46,986 nucleotides of DNA, taken from NCBI GenBank assembly GCA_016184455.1, contig JACPCS010000138.1, forward strand, positions 1 to 46,986, read 5' to 3'. The notes under the pieces were generated by a model. It was given only the letters and a program-made list of their open reading frames with translations, did not search any database and was not told where the DNA came from. The translations under genes were made by a program, and so were the position numbers. This document shows positions 18,132 to 26,734 of this stretch, piece after piece (the stretch's first letter is position 1; the number at the start of each line of letters is the position of its first letter). This DNA comes from Acidobacteriota bacterium. Lineage in GTDB: Bacteria; Acidobacteriota; Vicinamibacteria; Vicinamibacterales; UBA2999.

Positions 18132-19345
18132 GGGCGGACTCCCGATCCGGCACTTCGGCCGCGGTTGCCTCTCGGCGGCTGCGGAATCAGCGGTGAGGTG
18201 GCTGCGGCCGCGGGCCCGGTGTTCTGCGCGGCCAGGGCCGTGACGATCGGCATGCGTTCCTTCAGGCCGCCGCCGACGACGGCCGTCGTCGTCCCGTCGG
18301 TAATCCCCAGCTGCACGGGCACGGCCTGAAGCTGCCCGCTCTCGAGCGTCCACGCGCGCGCGGACGTGGTGTCCACGGCTCCCGGCTGGCCCGGCGGCTG
18401 GAACCGCAGCGCCGCGTTCGGCACCTTCAGGACGTCGGTCGCCTTCGCCACCTCGATGGTGACGTTCGCGGTCATGCCCGGCTTGAGCTTGAGATCCGGG
18501 TTCGCGACGTCAATCACGGTGACGTAGCTGACGACGTTCTGCTGGACAACCGGGTTGAGCCGCACCTCCTCGACGACGCCGCGGAACATCTCCTGCGGGT
18601 AGGCGTCAACGGTAAACGACACCTGCTGTCCCGGCACGACGCGTCCGATGTCGGCTTCGTCCACACTTGCGTCGACCTGCATCTCGCTCAGATCGTTGGC
18701 AATGACGAACAGCGTCGGCGCCGACATGCTGGCGGCCACCGTCTGGCCAACGTCGACGTTGCGGGAGATCACGACGCCGTCGACCGGCGCCGTGATCACG
18801 GTGTGGCCGAGCGCGACGCGGTTCTGGTGGAGCGCCGCCTGCGCCTGCGTGACCTGCGCCTCAGCCGCCTTGAGCGACGCCTCCCCCTGGCGGACCGCCG
18901 ATTCGGCCGCGTCGACGTCGGCCGCGGGCACCAGGCCGGCCGCCAGCAGCTCGCGGCCGCGGCGGAGCGTCACGCGTGCGTCGTCGAGCGCCACACGTGA
19001 ACGCTCGACTTCCGCCTGCAGCCGCACCACGGTCGCTTCCGCCTGCTCGACCTGCGCCTCGAGGAGCGAGGGATCGAGCCGGGCAATCACGTGCCCCTTG
19101 CGGACCCGTGAGTTGAAGTCGGCGTGCAGCGACGCGATCGTGCCCGACACCTGCGTGCCCACCTGAACGGTCGTGACGGCGCCGAGCGTGCCGGACGCCT
19201 CCACCGTGTCGACCACGTCGCCCCGCACCACTGGCTGCGTCACGTAGGCCGGCGCCTCCGCGCGGCCCTGCGCGTGGTAGTACGCCGCGGCCGATACCGT
19301 CGCCGCGACCACACCGCCCACCATCAGTCCACGTCGTATGTTCAT
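18128..19345 (-). CDS. MacA-like HlyD family periplasmic adaptor
   Basis: The 405-residue membrane-fusion protein starts at ATG 19345 (GGAG upstream) with an N-terminal membrane anchor (about 6-22). It contains the first half of the lipoyl domain (GTLGAVTTVQVGTQVSGTIA), a long coiled-coil hairpin (about 95-180), the second lipoyl half (TVITAPVDGVVISRNVDVGQ) and a beta-barrel (VSFTVDAYPQEMFRGVVEEV). It links MacB in the inner membrane to TolC. It is the first gene of the five-gene minus-strand operon and diverges from the response regulator gene. A run of Pro/Arg/Gly ends the protein. Confidence 0.93.
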   Translation of the reverse strand: MNIRRGLMVGGVVAATVSAAAYYHAQGRAEAPAYVTQPVVRGDVVDTVEASGTLGAVTTVQVGTQVSGTIASLHADFNSRVRKGHVIARLDPSLLEAQVEQAEATVVRLQAEVERSRVALDDARVTLRRGRELLAAGLVPAADVDAAESAVRQGEASLKAAEAQVTQAQAALHQNRVALGHTVITAPVDGVVISRNVDVGQTVAASMSAPTLFVIANDLSEMQVDASVDEADIGRVVPGQQVSFTVDAYPQEMFRGVVEEVRLNPVVQQNVVSYVTVIDVANPDLKLKPGMTANVTIEVAKATDVLKVPNAALRFQPPGQPGAVDTTSARAWTLESGQLQAVPVQLGITDGTTTAVVGGGLKERMPIVTALAAQNTGPAAAATSPLIPQPPRGNRGRSAGSGVRP

Positions 19346-19463
19346 GTCTCCAGTAAACGCGAGACACATGGCCCTGTGGTGTCGAAGGGATGACATTTCG
19401 GTGACACGGTGCGTCACGCTTTCTTCACACCCGCGGCACGTCGGCGGCCGGTACGATCGGCGT

Positions 19464-20228
19464 ATGGGCTACCTGCCGGGCGGGGCGGCAATCGACTACG
19501 CTGAAGGTGCCGTGGAGAACGTCCCGGCCGAGCGCCCCACCGTGCTGGTCGTCGAAGACGAACGTCACATCCGCGAGCTCGTCTGTCTGCACCTCGGGCT
19601 CGAGCACATGGCGTGCGTCGAGGCGGGCGACGGCCATATGGCTCTGGAGCTGGCGCGGTCGCGCCGCTTCGATCTGATCGTGCTCGACCTGATGCTGCCG
19701 GGTCTGGACGGCATCACGGTGTGCCGGGCGATCCGGCGCGAATCGCGCAACAGCGACGTCCCGATTCTGATGCTCACCGCCAAGCTGGAAGAGTCCGACA
19801 AGGTCGTGGGGCTCGACAGCGGCGCCGACGACTACGTCACGAAGCCGTTCGGCGTCCGCGAGCTGATGGCGCGCGTCCGCGCGCTGTTGCGCCGCACGGC
19901 GCGGCCCGAGGAGGCGGCGGGCGAGCGACCGCTGACCTACAGGCACATCTCGCTCGATTCGGCGCGCCGGCGCGTCATGGTTGACGGCGCCGACGTCGAG
20001 CTGACGAGCCAGGAGTTCCAGCTGCTGCACGTCCTGCTGTCGCATCCCGGGATCGTGTTCAGCCGCGAGGCGCTGCTCGGCAAGATTTGGGGAACCGACA
20101 CGTTCGTCACGGTCCGCAGCGTCGACACGCTCGTGAAGCGGCTGCGCAAGAAGATCGAGGCGAACCCGGCCGAGCCGTCGGTCATCCTGACGGTGTGGGG
20201 CACGGGCTACAAGGCCGCCGATGTCTAG
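19464..20228 (+). CDS. OmpR/PhoB-family response regulator
   Basis: The product has a receiver domain with D75 (LIVLDLMLPG) and K127 (VTKPFG), and a C-terminal winged-helix DNA-binding domain (VELTSQEFQLLHVLLSHPGI, then VDTLVKRLRKKIE and VWGTGYKA). Start ATG 19464 gives 254 residues with a short leader; GTG 19512 gives a more usual length and is a real alternative. It overlaps the kinase gene by 8 nt. Divergence from the MacAB-TolC-Spy operon suggests that operon as a target. An inverted repeat (GTGAC 19401-19405 with GTCAC 19413-19417) in the shared promoter region is a possible site. Confidence 0.93.
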   Translation: MGYLPGGAAIDYAEGAVENVPAERPTVLVVEDERHIRELVCLHLGLEHMACVEAGDGHMALELARSRRFDLIVLDLMLPGLDGITVCRAIRRESRNSDVPILMLTAKLEESDKVVGLDSGADDYVTKPFGVRELMARVRALLRRTARPEEAAGERPLTYRHISLDSARRRVMVDGADVELTSQEFQLLHVLLSHPGIVFSREALLGKIWGTDTFVTVRSVDTLVKRLRKKIEANPAEPSVILTVWGTGYKAADV

Positions 20229-21744
20229 ACCCGCGTGGTATCGCAGCCTCTACTGGCGAGTCGCGCTCGGCCTCGTGGCCTTCCTCGCCCTGATGCTGGC
20301 GGCGCAGGCGGCGGTCTTCATCTGGGCGACCGATCGCATGGCCGAATCGATGCCGGTGCGCAACCCGCAGCGGCTGGCGGCGATCATCGCCTCGGACATC
20401 AGCGCCGCCCTCGGAAACACGCCGGCGCTCGACGTCCAGCAGTACGTGCGCGAGCACTACGGCAACGTGTATCAGACGTTCCTGGTCGTCATGAGCAGCG
20501 GGACGACGGCGTCGAACCGGGACGATCCGCCGATGGAGCTGGCCGCCGCGCTCCATGCCGAGCTCGAGCGGCGTGCGCAACTGGCGGAACGACGCCTGGC
20601 CGGCCGCGGCGAGGGTGAGCCGCCGCGCCGGGGCCCCGGACTGCTGGGCCCGCAGGAGCGCCTGCGGATTCTGCGCGCCGACGGCCCGCGCGCCAATATC
20701 GCGCCGATCGTCGCCGGCAATGCGCTGGCGGGGCTCGTGGCCGTGCTGCCCGGACGTCCGCCGCTCTCGCGCGTGGCGCGCGATCTCGGTCCGACGCTCG
20801 CGCTCGTCGGCGGCAGCGTGCTCGCCGTCGGCGTCGGCCTGATTGCGTTCGTCGTCTTCGGTCCCGTCCGTCGGCGCCTGCGCCAGGTGCAGGCGGCAAC
20901 CGAGCGGCTCGGGCAGGGCGATCTCGGCGCACGCGTCCCGGAGGGTGGCGGCGACGAGGTCGCGGCGCTCGCACGGTCGTTCAACCTGATGGCGGGCGAG
21001 CTGGCGGCGCGCGCGGAGGCGCTGCAGGCGTCGGACCGTGTGCGCCGGCAGCTGCTCGCCGACGTGTCGCACGAGCTGATGACGCCGCTCACCGCGATGC
21101 GCGGGTACCTCGAGACGCTCGCGATGGCCGAGCTCACGCTCGACCCGCCCACGCGCGAGCGGTATCTGCGCATCGTGGATGAGGAGACGCGGCGGCTCGA
21201 GCGCATCATCGGGGATCTGCTCGATCTGGCGCGCCTGGAAGGGGGCGGCTCTTCGCTGCGCCGTGAGCCCGTCGACACGCGCACGCTGTTCGAGCGCGTG
21301 GCGCTGCGCCACGAGCGCGAGCTGGCCGCGCGCGGCATCCGCCTGGTCACGCGCGTCGATCCCGCCGCGGCCCCGGTCGTCGGCGATCCCGATCGGCTCG
21401 AGCAGGCGCTGCAGAATCTCGCCGCCAACGCGCTGCGTCACACGCCCGACGGCGGCGAGATCACGCTCGCCGCCGAGCGGATCCCTCGACCGAGCTCGGG
21501 ACAGGCCGGCGATGCGACGCGCATCATCGTCCGCGATACCGGGCCGGGGATCGCGCCCGCGCACCTGCCGCTCATCTTCGACCGCTTCTACAAAGCCGAC
21601 GCGGCCCGCGCGGGCGGCGGCAGCGGACTCGGGCTGTCGATCGTCAAGGCGATCGTCGAGCGGCACGGCGGCACGATCACGGCCCGCAACGACGGCGGCG
21701 CGGTGTTCGAGATTCGGCTGCCCATCGAAATTCAGAAACCCTAG
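20221..21744 (+). CDS. Membrane sensor histidine kinase
   Basis: The 507-residue kinase has two membrane helices (about 12-38 and 197-217) flanking a periplasmic sensor region, then HAMP (about 220-270), HisKA with H284 (DVSHELMTPLTAMRGYL), N box ALQNLAANALRHT, G1 RDTGPGIAP, F box IFDRFYKA and G2 GGSGLGLSIVKAI. It pairs with the response regulator it overlaps. The first half of the periplasmic domain (about 39-135) is not a family I recognise. A segment near residues 422-429 (PRPSSGQAG) between the N box and G1 looks like a short inserted palindromic repeat. Likely role: sensing envelope or drug stress for the neighbouring pumps. Confidence 0.93.
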   Translation: MSRPAWYRSLYWRVALGLVAFLALMLAAQAAVFIWATDRMAESMPVRNPQRLAAIIASDISAALGNTPALDVQQYVREHYGNVYQTFLVVMSSGTTASNRDDPPMELAAALHAELERRAQLAERRLAGRGEGEPPRRGPGLLGPQERLRILRADGPRANIAPIVAGNALAGLVAVLPGRPPLSRVARDLGPTLALVGGSVLAVGVGLIAFVVFGPVRRRLRQVQAATERLGQGDLGARVPEGGGDEVAALARSFNLMAGELAARAEALQASDRVRRQLLADVSHELMTPLTAMRGYLETLAMAELTLDPPTRERYLRIVDEETRRLERIIGDLLDLARLEGGGSSLRREPVDTRTLFERVALRHERELAARGIRLVTRVDPAAAPVVGDPDRLEQALQNLAANALRHTPDGGEITLAAERIPRPSSGQAGDATRIIVRDTGPGIAPAHLPLIFDRFYKADAARAGGGSGLGLSIVKAIVERHGGTITARNDGGAVFEIRLPIEIQKP

Positions 21745-21762
21745 GCGTGGTACGCTCAAGGG

Positions 21763-23286
21763 ATGCCGGATGCGGCCTCCCTTCCTTCGATCGGCTTGCG
21801 CCGCCGCCGGGCGATTACGGCGGGCCTCCTCCTCGGCATGAGCCTCGGCGCGCTCGAAGCCACCGTGGTGGGCACAGCCATGCCCACCGTGATTGCCACG
21901 CTCGGCGGTCTCGCGCATTACAGCTGGGTCTTCTCCGCGTACCTGCTGACGTCGACCGCGTCGGTGCCGATCTGGGGGCGGCTCTCGGACCTCTACGGCC
22001 GCCGGCGCATGTACGTGGCGGGCATTGTCATCTTTCTCGTGGGGTCGATGGTTTCCGGCGCCGCGACGTCGATGGCGATGCTCATCGGCGCTCGAGCGGT
22101 GCAGGGGCTTGGCACCGGCGCGATCATCCCGCTCAGCATGACCATCGTCGGGGAGCTGTACGCGCTGTCGGAGCGCGCGCGCACGCAGGCGCTCTTCAGC
22201 GGGGTGTGGGGCGTCGCGTCGGTCGCCGGACCGCTCGTCGGCGGCTACATCACCGATTCGCTCTCGTGGCGATGGGTGTTCTATCTGAACCTGCCGTTCG
22301 GGCTCACGTGCATGGCGGTGATTCTGCTCGCGTATCCGGCGGTGCGTCGTCAGGGCGTGTTGCGGGTCGACTGGCTCGGCGCCGGTCTGCTGTTTGCCGG
22401 GATCAGCGCACTGCTCATCGCGCTCGGCGCTGACATCGGCTCCGCCGCCTGGTGGTTTGCCGCGGCCGCCGCGGGCCTGCTCGCCGGGTTCGTCGTCGCC
22501 GAGCGCCGCTCGTCGGATCCGATCCTGCCGATCGACCTGCTGCGGAATCCGCTCATTGCCCGCACGTTGCTCGTGGTCTTCCTGGTCGGGATGGCGCTCT
22601 TTGGCGCGATCGCGTTCATCCCGCTGTTCGTCCAGGGCGTGATGGGCGCGACCGCAACGCAGGCGGGCCAGGTGCTGACGCCGCTGTTCATCGGCTGGGT
22701 CGTGATGTCGATCGCCAGCGCGCGGCTGACGGTGAAGCTCGGCTACCGCAAGCTCGCCATGACCGGCAGCCTGCTGATGACGGCCGGCTTTGTCGGGCTG
22801 GCGGCGGTCGACGCCGATTCGCCGCGCACCGCCGTGCTGACCGCCGGGCTCTTCATCGGCGCAGGCATGGGACTGTCGATGCTCTCGCTGCTCCTCGCCG
22901 TGCAGCACGGCGTCGCGCGATCGCATCTCGGGCTGGCCACCTCGCTCAACCAGTTCTCACGCAGCGTCGGCGCGGCGGTCGGCGTGGCGGTCATGGGCGC
23001 GCTGATGACGCGACAGCTGGCGGGTGTCTCGATTCCCGGGGGCGTGGAGGCGCTCGCGGCGACCGGAGCGATGCTGACCGGCGCGGCCCGGCTGCAGTTC
23101 GCCGGCGCGCTCCATCACGTCTTCATCGCGGGCACGGTGCTCGCGGGGGCGTCGCTCGTGGCGACGCTCTTCCTGCCGCCCGTCGATTTCTCGACCGGCG
23201 TGCCGAAGGCGGCCGGCGAGCAGATGCTTGCCGCCGAAATGACCAACCTCGAACCCGAGGACGAACCGGTCGGGGTACCGGAATAA
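21763..23286 (+). CDS. DHA2-family MFS multidrug exporter
   Basis: The 507-residue transporter is predicted to have 14 membrane segments, as in EmrB/QacA-type exporters. The signatures are GALEATVVGTAMPTVIATLG in the first helix, WGRLSDLYGRRRMY between helices 2 and 3, and WGVASVAGPLVGGYITDSLS with WRWVFYLNLPFG, the DHA2 motif C region. It lies 18 nt after the sensor kinase and is probably co-transcribed with the two-component system. A hydrophilic tail of about 40 residues ends the protein. The last base is 5 nt from the stop of the convergent cytochrome gene. Confidence 0.93.
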   Translation: MPDAASLPSIGLRRRRAITAGLLLGMSLGALEATVVGTAMPTVIATLGGLAHYSWVFSAYLLTSTASVPIWGRLSDLYGRRRMYVAGIVIFLVGSMVSGAATSMAMLIGARAVQGLGTGAIIPLSMTIVGELYALSERARTQALFSGVWGVASVAGPLVGGYITDSLSWRWVFYLNLPFGLTCMAVILLAYPAVRRQGVLRVDWLGAGLLFAGISALLIALGADIGSAAWWFAAAAAGLLAGFVVAERRSSDPILPIDLLRNPLIARTLLVVFLVGMALFGAIAFIPLFVQGVMGATATQAGQVLTPLFIGWVVMSIASARLTVKLGYRKLAMTGSLLMTAGFVGLAAVDADSPRTAVLTAGLFIGAGMGLSMLSLLLAVQHGVARSHLGLATSLNQFSRSVGAAVGVAVMGALMTRQLAGVSIPGGVEALAATGAMLTGAARLQFAGALHHVFIAGTVLAGASLVATLFLPPVDFSTGVPKAAGEQMLAAEMTNLEPEDEPVGVPE

Positions 23287-23291
23287 CGCCC

Positions 23292-23810
23292 TCAGAAGCT
23301 CAGGCGCGCCTTCATCGCCTCGATCTTCTTCTGATCGAGGTCCGGGAACTGCTTCAGATCGTCGATCGACGTGAAGCCGCCCTGCGTGTCGCGCGCGGCG
23401 ACGATCCCCTGCGCGACCTTCTCGGGCACGCCGAACACGAGGCGCACATCGTCGGCACTCGCCTTGTTCACGTTCAAGTAGGCGAGGTTGCCCATCAGGT
23501 ATTCGGTGACGGTCTTCCACTCCTCGTCACTCGCGTTCGCGCCCGAGTTCTTCATCACGGCGATCGTGTCGCGCCACTGCGCGACGGTCCGCGTCGACGG
23601 CGCGAGGTAATCGATCCCGTGGCAGCTGCCGCACTTTATTTCGACCAACTCCTTGCCGGGCGCGTCGGGGAGCGGACCCTCGCCCTGCGCCCCGCCGGCG
23701 GGCGCTGCGCCCGCCCTGAGCGACGTCGAAGGGGCGCCGCGCGCCGTCGCCTGGACGATGAGCATGAGCGCGCATGTGGTGGGAAGCAGGAACCCTTTCA
23801 TGATGCTCAC
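23292..23810 (-). CDS. Monoheme cytochrome c with ComEA-like helix-hairpin-helix domain (second copy)
   Basis: The 172-residue secreted protein has a signal peptide (about 4-24), one heme site C60-G-S-C63-H64 and a C-terminal helix-hairpin-helix region (about 110-170: YLNVNKASADDVRLVFGVPE, then DTQGGFTSIDDLKQF). The latter matches the ComEA/PulK-type repeat. GTG 23810 overlaps the upstream paralogue's stop (GTGA); ATG 23801 is an alternative. A linker PSTSLRAG between signal peptide and heme domain is encoded by a palindromic insertion (23707-23738). The combination of heme and HhH suggests an electron carrier that docks on DNA or a partner (inference). It is the third gene of a cytochrome operon. 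Confidence 0.85.
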   Translation of the reverse strand: MSIMKGFLLPTTCALMLIVQATARGAPSTSLRAGAAPAGGAQGEGPLPDAPGKELVEIKCGSCHGIDYLAPSTRTVAQWRDTIAVMKNSGANASDEEWKTVTEYLMGNLAYLNVNKASADDVRLVFGVPEKVAQGIVAARDTQGGFTSIDDLKQFPDLDQKKIEAMKARLSF

Positions 23811-24301
23811 TCGAAAATCAGCCGCCCATTGAGCGCGTCGATCTGGGCGGCGTCGAGACCGGGCGCTTTCTTGAGATCGTCGACCGTCTTGAATCCGCCC
23901 TGCGTGTCACGATAGGCCACGACGCCTTGCGCCGTCTTCGCGTCGACGCGGAACAGCATGCCGTACTCGTCGGCGGAGCCCTTGTTGACGTTCAGATGGG
24001 CGAGCGTCGCGATGATGTAGTCGGTGATCGCCGTCCACTGCTCGTCGGTCGCCTCGGCGCCGTAGGCCTTCATGAGGTCGACGATCTCGCGCCATGTCTG
24101 GACCGTCCGCTGCGAGGGGACGAGATAGTCGAGGCCGTGGCACGCCGTGCACACCTTCTCGACGACCTCCTTGCCGGCGCCCTCCGGCAGCGAAGGCTGG
24201 GCCTGCGCCAGCGCGGTCGGGCGGGCGTGTGCGGTCTCGAACGACACCACGCTGACGAGCGCGGCCGCGGCCACCGTGAGCAGCTTCATCGAAGATGTCA
24301 T
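23807..24301 (-). CDS. Monoheme cytochrome c with ComEA-like helix-hairpin-helix domain (first copy)
   Basis: From ATG 24301 (GAGG upstream) the 164-residue protein has a signal peptide (about 5-27, ending AHA), heme site C51-T-A-C54-H55 followed by GLDYLVPSQRTVQTWREIVD, and a C-terminal HhH region (about 102-160). It is a clear paralogue of the next gene: both share CHG-DYL-PS-RTV-W and a YRDTQGGF/ARDTQGGF turn. I see no candidate sixth ligand that is certain; a distal Met such as M71 (DLMKAYG) is possible. The pair overlaps by 4 nt. Location should be periplasmic or extracellular. Confidence 0.87.
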   Translation of the reverse strand: MTSSMKLLTVAAAALVSVVSFETAHARPTALAQAQPSLPEGAGKEVVEKVCTACHGLDYLVPSQRTVQTWREIVDLMKAYGAEATDEQWTAITDYIIATLAHLNVNKGSADEYGMLFRVDAKTAQGVVAYRDTQGGFKTVDDLKKAPGLDAAQIDALNGRLIFE

Positions 24302-24320
24302 ATCCCTCGTCCTCATCTCT

Positions 24321-24854
24321 TCACTGACAGCGAGCGGCCATCCCGCCCGGCACGTTGCGATACTTCTGGTGGCAGTGGAGGCACGCGTCCGCGACCGCGC
24401 CGGCGGCTTCGAGAATCCGGTCCGCGTCCTTGACCTGCCCCGCTGTGTACGCCGCCATCCCCGCCTCGCGCAGCTCCTGCACCCACAGCAGCCAGTCGGC
24501 GTTCTTGACCGGCGCCGGACGTCCGTTGCCGCACTGCCGCGGGATGATCAGGAGATTGGCCTCCTCCGAAAGCGCCAGCCCCGCATTTTCGACCGCCTCC
24601 CAGCCGCCGTACGCGCTCGTGAACGGATCCGAGGACGTGGACGGCCGCAGCGCCGGCTTGAACGACGCGGGATCGTCGGCCTGCGCCGTGAAGATCACGT
24701 TCGAGGCGGGGTACAGCACGCCGCGCATCAGCTGCAGCATGGTGGCGTACACGCGCGTCTCCCCCGGCGCGGGCGTCTGTGCGGAACCCGACGACGAGAC
24801 GGCGAGGAGCAGGGCTCCGAACATGAGCAACCATCGAGCGCGCCGGCGAAGCAT
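24321..24854 (-). CDS. Cytochrome c'-like monoheme protein
   Basis: The product (177 residues from ATG 24854, with GGGAGG upstream) has a signal peptide (about 5-25, ending SAQ) and a single heme motif near the C-terminus, C158-L-H-C161-H162-QKYR. A heme at the end of a mainly helical chain is the layout of cytochrome c' four-helix bundles. Members often carry five-coordinate heme and bind NO, or transfer electrons. Two further cysteines (C108 and C176) are unusual for this class and might form a disulfide. It is first in the cytochrome operon and shares a 225-nt promoter region with the divergent porin gene. Confidence 0.82.
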   Translation of the reverse strand: MLRRRARWLLMFGALLLAVSSSGSAQTPAPGETRVYATMLQLMRGVLYPASNVIFTAQADDPASFKPALRPSTSSDPFTSAYGGWEAVENAGLALSEEANLLIIPRQCGNGRPAPVKNADWLLWVQELREAGMAAYTAGQVKDADRILEAAGAVADACLHCHQKYRNVPGGMAARCQ

Positions 24855-24866
24855 GAGGGCCTCCCA

Positions 24867-24898
24867 GTTGGTAGTTGGTGGTTGGTAGTTGGTAGCTA
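24867..24898. repeat. TTGGTAG-type simple repeat upstream of cytochrome operon
   Basis: A degenerate array of TTGGTAG/TTGGTGG units lies 13-44 nt upstream of the cytochrome c'-like start, in the leader of that operon. It is the reverse complement of the CTACC-rich style found at 11674-11698 and 12219-12247. Function is unknown. Confidence 0.6.
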
Positions 24899-24980
24899 GA
24901 CTCGGAGGCGCAATCCTATCCGGCGCCCCACGCACGTCGCAACCGCCGAATATCGCGTGGCCGGGCCACACCTGACAAAT

Positions 24981-25028
24981 CGTTCAGGAATTCTTCAGAT
25001 GCGGCCGGCACCCTCCCCGGGGTAGTAC
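24981..25028 (+). promoter_or_regulatory. Candidate regulator box and -10 element upstream of the porin gene
   Basis: CGTTCAGGAATTCTTCAG (24981-24998) contains two TTCAG half-sites 11 bp apart, the direct-repeat layout typical of OmpR/PhoB-type regulators. After exactly 24 nt comes TAGTAC (25023-25028). The same box with one substitution and the same 24-nt gap to TAGCGT lies upstream of the TonB-dependent receptor at 37543-37590 on the minus strand. No -35 hexamer is visible, as expected for activator-dependent promoters. The box could also serve the divergent cytochrome operon. Confidence 0.6.
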
Positions 25029-25079
25029 AGGAATGCGGCACCGCGCACAACTTGCGTCTTTCTGGCTGAAAGGACATTC

Positions 25080-26705
25080 ATGACCGGCAGATCGCTCGTC
25101 CGCGCCCTCGTGTTCGCCACGGCGACGGCGGCCGCCCCCGTGACCGCCGCGGCTCAGGCCCCGCACCCAGCGATACACGCCGCCGACGAACGTGGCGGCG
25201 TATCGGGGGCGGTGCGGGACGCGACAGGGGCGGCCCAGGCGGGTGTGACCGTCGTCGCCACGCATCGCGATACGACGGCGCAGTTCACGGCCACGACCGA
25301 CGGTCAGGGCGCGTACGCGTTTGGCGCCCTGCCGGTCGGCCGGTATGACCTCTCGGTCGTCTCCGGCGGGCTGACGCTGTACCGCCAGCCGGACGTTGAG
25401 GTCGCCGCCAACCGCACGGCGACCGTGAACATCACCATGACGCCGCTCTCGGGGGCGCAGCTCCCCGACAGCGAGCGGCAGGCGCTGCTCGAACGGATCG
25501 CGGCGCTCGAGCAGCGGATCAGCGACCTCGAATCGACCGCGGTGCTCTCGGAGCCCGAGACGCGCGTGCGCCGCGTCGAGGTCTACGTGGATGAGAACGG
25601 CAACGTGCTCGACCAGCCGGGACCCAATGCGCAGGCCAGGGTCACCTACGAGCGCGAGCGCGTGTATCGGCGCCAGACGATCAACGAGAAGATCGAAGAG
25701 GCGCTGGCCGACGCCGGGGAGCGCAACGTCCGCGTCGGCGTCGACGCCGCATTCGGCACGCAGGGCGCCGGGCGCACGAACGGCGGCGGCGACCTCCCCG
25801 ACGGCAGTGCGTACGCGCTCGCCTCGGCCGACCTGTTCTTCACCGCCGGCATCGCGCAGTACACCGTGTTCTTCGCCGACATCGTCGGCCTGAGCGGATC
25901 GCCGCCGGACGCCGAGATTCCGACGCAGACGCTGCTGAACGGCTACACCGCCCGGCTCGTGCGGCAGAACGAATTGAACCTGCGCGAAGCGTGGCTGCGG
26001 ACCGAGCTCTTCGGCCAGCGGCTGGCGCTCACGGCCGGGCGCCTCGATCTCACGAACTACTTCGATCGGAACGCGCTCGCCAACGACGAGAGCACCCAGT
26101 TCCTCAGCGACGCGCTCGTGAACAACCAGATGCTCGGGCTCGCCGTGAACGGCACCGGGGTGGCCGCCGAGTTCGACCCGAAGACCGGCCTCCGCGCCAA
26201 GTTCGGGTTCCAGCAGAGCAACACCGACGCGAAGAACCTGTCCGACTCCATGTACACGCTGTCCGAGGTCGGCTACACGTTCACGCCGTTCGCGCTGCCG
26301 GAGGGGACGTACCGCCTCTGGTTCCGCACCGACAACACCGCCGAGCAGGCGATTCGGAAGGCTGTGGGCGTGAGCCTCGATCAGAAGCTGACCAACGTGG
26401 TCGGGCTCTTCGGTCGGTACGGGACGCAGGAAGTCGACGGCAGCGACCGCGATCACTTCTTCTCGGCGGGCGTCGGCTTCCAGAACGGGCTGATCTTCAA
26501 CCCCCGCGACCTGTGGGGCGTCGGCTACGCGCAGATGGATCGGGCGTCCGGTGAGAACGAGAAACTCGTGGAAGGCTTCTACAACTTCCTGCTGACCGAG
26601 CGGCTGCGCCTGTCGTTCCACCTCACGCACGTCCTCGACAGGCCCGAGGCGGACGCCACGTTCGGGTACCTGTTGCCGGGCATCCGGCTGCAGGCCAGTT
26701 TCTGA
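25080..26705 (+). CDS. Outer-membrane porin with N-terminal carboxypeptidase-regulatory-like domain
   Basis: The 541-residue protein has a signal peptide (ending AAAQA, about residue 26), a carboxypeptidase-regulatory-like beta-sandwich (about 38-122, VSGAVRDATGAAQAGVTVVA), a coiled coil (about 130-152, RQALLERIAALEQRISDLES) and a porin barrel from about 210 to the terminal Phe. The barrel resembles OprB-type carbohydrate-selective porins (LREAWLRTELFGQRLALTAG, then RLDLTNYFDRN). The coiled coil suggests a trimer. AAAGGA precedes ATG 25080. It leads a plus-strand series with the beta-propeller and RND genes. Substrate is not evident; the neighbours suggest a metal or redox compound. Confidence 0.85.
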   Translation: MTGRSLVRALVFATATAAAPVTAAAQAPHPAIHAADERGGVSGAVRDATGAAQAGVTVVATHRDTTAQFTATTDGQGAYAFGALPVGRYDLSVVSGGLTLYRQPDVEVAANRTATVNITMTPLSGAQLPDSERQALLERIAALEQRISDLESTAVLSEPETRVRRVEVYVDENGNVLDQPGPNAQARVTYERERVYRRQTINEKIEEALADAGERNVRVGVDAAFGTQGAGRTNGGGDLPDGSAYALASADLFFTAGIAQYTVFFADIVGLSGSPPDAEIPTQTLLNGYTARLVRQNELNLREAWLRTELFGQRLALTAGRLDLTNYFDRNALANDESTQFLSDALVNNQMLGLAVNGTGVAAEFDPKTGLRAKFGFQQSNTDAKNLSDSMYTLSEVGYTFTPFALPEGTYRLWFRTDNTAEQAIRKAVGVSLDQKLTNVVGLFGRYGTQEVDGSDRDHFFSAGVGFQNGLIFNPRDLWGVGYAQMDRASGENEKLVEGFYNFLLTERLRLSFHLTHVLDRPEADATFGYLLPGIRLQASF

Positions 26706-26734
26706 TGCTACGGCTCACTGCCAGGAGAACAGCG

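Noticed and set aside
20182..22926. A 914-codon minus-strand open frame opposite the sensor kinase and MFS exporter
   Set aside because: Composition of an antisense frame; both plus-strand genes have clear catalytic or transport signatures.
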